Program-made: the position numbers and the translations under genes
The notes under the pieces: model-generated
The model's database searches: none
What the model was told of the DNA's origin: nothing
Seen by the model: only the letters and a program-made list of their open reading frames with translations
In this document: positions 60,340-64,000 of the stretch, piece after piece
Position numbering within the stretch: the stretch's first letter is position 1
How the letters are laid out: every line of letters starts with the position of its first letter
Assembly (NCBI RefSeq): GCF_040958095.1
Contig: NC_091188.1
Coordinates: 37,573,875 to 37,637,874 of the forward strand
Length of the DNA: 64,000 bases
From: Procambarus clarkii
Lineage: Eukaryota > Arthropoda > Malacostraca > Decapoda > Cambaridae
Direction: 5' to 3'

Positions 60340-61075
60340 GAGTAAGAAAGGTCTTTTTCTTACCAAATTTACAAAGAGAAAGGTCTTTTTGTTACCAAAT
60401 TTACAAGGAAAAGGGTCTTTTTCTTACCAAATTTACAATCAAAAGGGTCTTTTTCTTACCAAATTTACAAGGAGAAAGGTGTTTTTCTTACCAAATTTAC
60501 AAGGAAAAGGGTCTTTTTCTTTTCCAAATTTACAAGGAGAAAGGTCTTTTTCTTACCAAATTTACAAGGAGAAAGGTCTTTTCCTTACCAAATTTACAAG
60601 GAGAAGGGTCTTTTTCTTACCAAATTTACAAGGAGAAAGGTCTTTTCCTTACCAAATTTACAAAGAGAAAGGTCTTTTTCTTACCAAATTTACAAAGAGA
60701 AAGGTCTTTTTCTTACCAAATTTACAAAGAGAAGGGTCTTTTTCTTACCAAATTTACAAGGAGAAAGGTCTTTTTCTTACCAAATTTACAAGGAGAAAGG
60801 TCTTTTTCTTACCAAATTTACAAGGAGAAAGGTCTTTTTCTTACCAAATTTACAAGGAGAAAGGTCTTTTTCTTACCAAATTTACAAGGAGAAAGGTCTT
60901 TTTCTTACCAAATTTACAAGAAGGGTCTTTTTCTTACCAAATTTACAAGGAGAAAGGTCTTTTTCTTACCAAATTTACAAGGAGAAAGGTCTTTTTCTTA
61001 CCAAATTTACAAGGAGAAAGGTCTTTTTCTTACCAAATTTACAAGAAGGGTCTTTTTCTTACCAAATTTCGTTTG
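60340..61075 (+). repeat. 32-bp minisatellite
   Basis: About 23 copies of AAGGTCTTTTTCTTACCAAA + TTTACAAGGAGA, with shorter AAGAAGGG units near the end. Confidence 0.97.
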
Positions 61076-61149
61076 CTCAACGACCAAACTGTCTCGGTAA
61101 GTATTGTGCTAGCGGGGAAGAAGGAGTCAAACAACGGGATGATTCTAAC

Positions 61150-61345
61150 ATATATTATAGCATTGGTTATGTTATCCATTATGCTATAGCAGCTGTTATC
61201 TATATGCTATAGCAGCTGTTATCCATTATGCTATAGCAGCTGTTATCTATATGCTATAGCAGCTGTTATCCATTATGCTATAGCAGCTGTTATCCATTAT
61301 GCTATAGCAGCTGTTATCTATATGCTATAGCAGCTGTTATCTATA
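61150..61345 (+). repeat. 23/24-bp minisatellite
   Basis: About eight copies of GCTATAGCAGCTGTTATC + CATTAT or TATAT. Confidence 0.95.
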
Positions 61346-62029
61346 TGCACGCATCAAGAAGGTTTACGTTCCTCAAGTACAAATTAAGGTAATTTTTTGG
61401 AACTTTTTTTAAGGTGTTTTGGCCAAAAAAATATACAATACTGTAGGAACGATATTTTCTGAGTGGTCGAAACACAACATATCTCAACCACGTCATACAA
61501 TACGACCTGTTTACAGTCCTTATCAGCCCAGGTTTGATCTAAGATAATAGGGAAGGATAATCAAGGTGGTTAAGGACTTTGCAATAATTGTTGACTCAGC
61601 AGGAGGTGGAAATTGTTGCAACAGTCTTCCTCCAGTAATCATGAAACTTGAGGCTGTCAATGTCACGTTGGGTGAAATAATCCGTGTCTCTCCAGACACA
61701 GCTCAGGGAAGTGGCCTAAGACGCACTGCATCTTATACACACACTTTCTCTTCATATCATTTATATTTGGTTCCGTTTGAGGCAGGATTCAAATCATATT
61801 TTGGGGGGAAATCAAGAAAATGTCTATACCATTTTTTTGCCTGGCAGTTTAATCTGCGTCTCTAAAGTGCTAAATGTTGAACAATGCAATCAGATCAGAT
61901 CTTTCGCACCGACGGTACAAAAGCTTCGCGATACAAGATGGCCGCCAGAAAGTTAGCATTAGAGGCAGTCTTGTAGAATGTATCAGCACTAGTACTTGCT
62001 CTACAAAAGTCAGGTTTTTTTTATTATTA
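61346..62029. other. Single-copy-like region, nothing recognised
   Basis: A 99-codon frame (61566-61865) has no recognisable domain and no splice or homology support. I treat it as non-coding. Confidence 0.5.
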
Positions 62030-62195
62030 TTATTTTCTACCACAGACGTGGCCGGACATTTACAGTGCTAACTAGCATATATACATTTTCTTCTGTAATC
62101 CATGGACAGGGTGAGAGATGTGTTAAACATATAATCTAGGGATTTATTGAACAATCAACCACAGAAGGTGATTCGGTGCTTTTAAAATGCTAAGC
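62030..62195. mobile_element. LINE 3' UTR-like repeat (same as 29450-29625)
   Basis: TTTTCTACCACAGACGTGGC, ACATTTTCTTCTGT, CCATGGACAGGGTGAGAGAT, ACCACAGAAGGTGATT. Confidence 0.6.
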
Positions 62196-62329
62196 TGCCT
62201 ACATACGTAAATACATAGACACATATATTTACGTATGCCCTACATAAATTGTTCGATGTGTCTCTTATATAGTGTCATTAATGTGCATTTTCAAAGGTGA
62301 AATGTAATTCTGATCAGCTTCCGCATATA

Positions 62330-62365
62330 CTTTATACACATACATATACATATACGTACATATAC

Positions 62366-62400
<35 letters not shown>

Positions 62401-62410
62401 CACACACATG
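62330..62410 (+). repeat. TACATA-type microsatellite
   Basis: Irregular ACATATA/CATACA words. Confidence 0.85.
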
Positions 62411-62429
62411 CATGCACATACATTTGTCT

Positions 62430-62787
62430 TGATTTGATTGTTGCCGCCGAAGGCGGCTAGTTTATTGTGCACCCCATACTCATCCTGTGAGCGGTAGCGC
62501 AAAAGCATTACAGAGGGCACAAAAGGTCTTTATCAGACCTCATCTTAGATTATTACATAAACAATTTCTTCAATCCTTCACACCTTATAGATACAATGTC
62601 AGCTAGTTACAGAGAAAGTGCTATTACAAGAGCTACATATTTACAGTAAGTCATCATACATTAATGATAGGTCTTATCGCTAATACATAATAGTTTGACC
62701 AATGGGGATATTACAGAGTCATAGGGGAGCTTCTGTTTATTATTAGTCCTCACAATACACTACTTGTTTCTGAATCTCATATGTCGT
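62430..62787 (-). mobile_element. LINE-D1 3' UTR
   Basis: Continuous with the ORF at 62788 on the minus strand. It ends near GCACAATAAACTAGCCGCC, a plausible polyadenylation region, then GGCGGCAACAATCAAATC. Confidence 0.65.
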
Positions 62788-63678
62788 TCATCTACTGGAA
62801 GCAAAATGTGGATACAGTGCAAGGATTTCAGGTAATTTATCCATGGTAATAAGATAGGTTGCCATATCATACAGAGTGAGCTTAGATTTATCTCTAAAAG
62901 GCTCAATTTTACAACAATCCAAGATATAGTGTTCGAGTGTGTGTCCCTGCCTATGTCCACACACTTTACACTTTACTTCATCTAGATCCCTATACAAGCC
63001 CAACTGCCAGAGATACTTGTAGCCAAGTCTTATACGAGCTGTGACAACATCTGTTAGTCTACTGACTTTGTTACTTGCCCCATACACATGTTTCTCTTCA
63101 CACATTTCATTGTGATGAACAATGGACCTGCTAGTTCCAGTTTGCACTGTTCTACTTTCTTCAAATCCATCCAGGAGTTCTCGTCTAATGACACTTTTAA
63201 GGGACCTATTTGATAACTCAAGATTCCATTCAATACTGTCTTTATTTACTGCAGCCTTAGCAAGGGCGTCAACTTTGTCATGTTCCTGCATGCCAATGTG
63301 AGAAGGAATCCACAACATTTTTATATTTACCCCCTTGCTAAGTACGCTTATATATCTATGTCTGGCTTCTGAGACAAGCACGTTATTACTTGATTGCAAA
63401 CTGTTTATTGCTCGTAGTGAGGATAGGGAGTCAGAAATAATTAAGCTGTCTACTTCAGTGTTGTCAATAATTTCGAGTGCTACCAGTATCGCTACCAATT
63501 CGGCTTGCATTGTGGACGCCCAGTTACTAATTCGGATATTTCTTTGAATTGTGCTGCCATCGGGCTGATGAGCAACAACAGCACTTCCTGCCTTCCCTGT
63601 AGCTGTATTGAGTGATCCGTCTCTTTTACTCTGACAGGGTGAAATAGCTGATAGAGAAACTAGTGTGCAATTAAGCAC
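62788..63678 (-). CDS. LINE-D1 C-terminus: RNase H domain and zinc knuckle
   Basis: 296 open codons. The RNase H fold (residues about 15-130) shows its acidic residues in KRDGSLNTATGKAGSAV, TMQAELVAILVALE, SLIISDSLSSLRAI and HDKVDALAKAA. A long linker leads to a CCHC-like knuckle CKVCGHRQGHTLEHYILDC and a stop. This is the C-terminus of an I/Loa-like LINE that carries RNase H. RT and endonuclease are missing: TAA precedes the frame, where the 3' end of LINE-D2 begins. The nominal start is GTG and is not a native start. Confidence 0.9.
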   Translation of the reverse strand: MLNCTLVSLSAISPCQSKRDGSLNTATGKAGSAVVAHQPDGSTIQRNIRISNWASTMQAELVAILVALEIIDNTEVDSLIISDSLSSLRAINSLQSSNNVLVSEARHRYISVLSKGVNIKMLWIPSHIGMQEHDKVDALAKAAVNKDSIEWNLELSNRSLKSVIRRELLDGFEESRTVQTGTSRSIVHHNEMCEEKHVYGASNKVSRLTDVVTARIRLGYKYLWQLGLYRDLDEVKCKVCGHRQGHTLEHYILDCCKIEPFRDKSKLTLYDMATYLITMDKLPEILALYPHFASSR

Positions 63679-63679
63679 T

Positions 63680-64000
63680 TAATCACTGAAGGTGATTAAG
63701 GTGCTTTCACAAGCTCAGGTTATATAGTTACATCACATACATACATTGTATAATTGATACATTACATGGTCAATATTGGGTACAAGTCCAATATATCATC
63801 AAGTGTTCCAGTATTCATATAGTAGTTATAGAGTTCAGCATACCTTAGCCCAGGAGGGCGAAAGTCAGTCAGTATGGGACATTCTACAATATAATGTTCA
63901 AGATAGTGCATGTTTTCTCTTTCACAAAGTTGACACATTATGTACTCGACATTTGGGTTTTGAGAAAGCTGCCAGATACGTCTATATCCCAGGCGTATTC
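63680..64000 (-). CDS. LINE-D2 C-terminal fragment, runs off the window
   Basis: The minus frame from the window edge to TAA at 63762 reads RLGYRRIWQLSQNP, CQLCERENMHYLEHYIVECP (zinc knuckle like LINE-D1), DDILDLYPILTM. Its 3' UTR (63680-63761) ends in CACCTTAATCACCTTCAG. It is related to LINE-D1 but distinct. Confidence 0.85.

Noticed and set aside
61566-61865. 99-codon frame as a gene
   Set aside because: No recognisable domain, no conserved motif, no splice support; this length is expected by chance in 64 kb.

Overview
The window looks like a nuclear scaffold from an arthropod, most probably a decapod crustacean of the crayfish/lobster type. The reasons are: interstitial TTAGG runs (the arthropod telomere unit) inside one repeat family; several tRNA-headed SINE families with the GTAAATAGGTACC core that I associate with decapods; many Penelope-like elements (PLEs, reverse transcriptase plus GIY-YIG endonuclease); and CR1/Jockey-like and RNase H-bearing LINEs. 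There is no bacterial gene, operon or CRISPR array. Species cannot be fixed from the sequence. Family names used here (PLE1-6, LINE-A to D, SINE-A to E, R, MITE) are local labels.

Layout. 1-2140: GGT microsatellite, AT-rich spacer, SINE-C. 2151-3957: LINE-A reverse transcriptase (minus). 3958-7339: PLE1 copies, including a head-to-head pair between two (TA)n tracts. 8640-11974: seven copies of a ~390-bp terminal-inverted-repeat element with TTAGG runs inside, separated by (TA)n. 12133-17723: near-complete PLE2 (minus) joined head-to-head to a truncated PLE2 with an open frame (plus), again between (TA)n tracts. 17724-21060: SINEs, PLE3 and PLE1 pieces, 14-bp minisatellite. 21265-24196: large palindrome of 260-bp tRNA-Leu-like units, also between (TA)n tracts. 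24289-33807: mosaic of decayed LINEs, SINEs, tRNA-like heads and PLE4 ends. 33878-37290: minisatellites, two of them G-rich. 37300-39642: CpG-rich island and, at 39540-39642, the one convincing host-gene exon, the first coding exon of a Pax3/7 (paired/gooseberry/pairberry) transcription factor, ending at a GTAAGT donor. 40846-61345: many minisatellites (41, 20, 23, 22, 30 and 32 bp) interleaved with LINE-B, LINE-C, PLE3, PLE5, PLE6 and SINEs. 62430-64000: two RNase H-type LINE 3' ends (minus).

How the parts relate. PLE GIY-YIG endonucleases and the (TA)n tracts travel together: nearly every PLE 3' end here runs into (TA)n, and several palindromic structures of unrelated families are bounded by it. 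SINE-A copies carry tails matching the 3' ends of the LINEs around them, which suggests those LINEs mobilise them. Upstream of each PLE ORF is a short RNA fold resembling a hammerhead ribozyme; the stems persist across copies and families while the loops change. If the Pax3/7 gene is active, its paired-domain exons must lie beyond this window, past an intron made of minisatellites and transposons.
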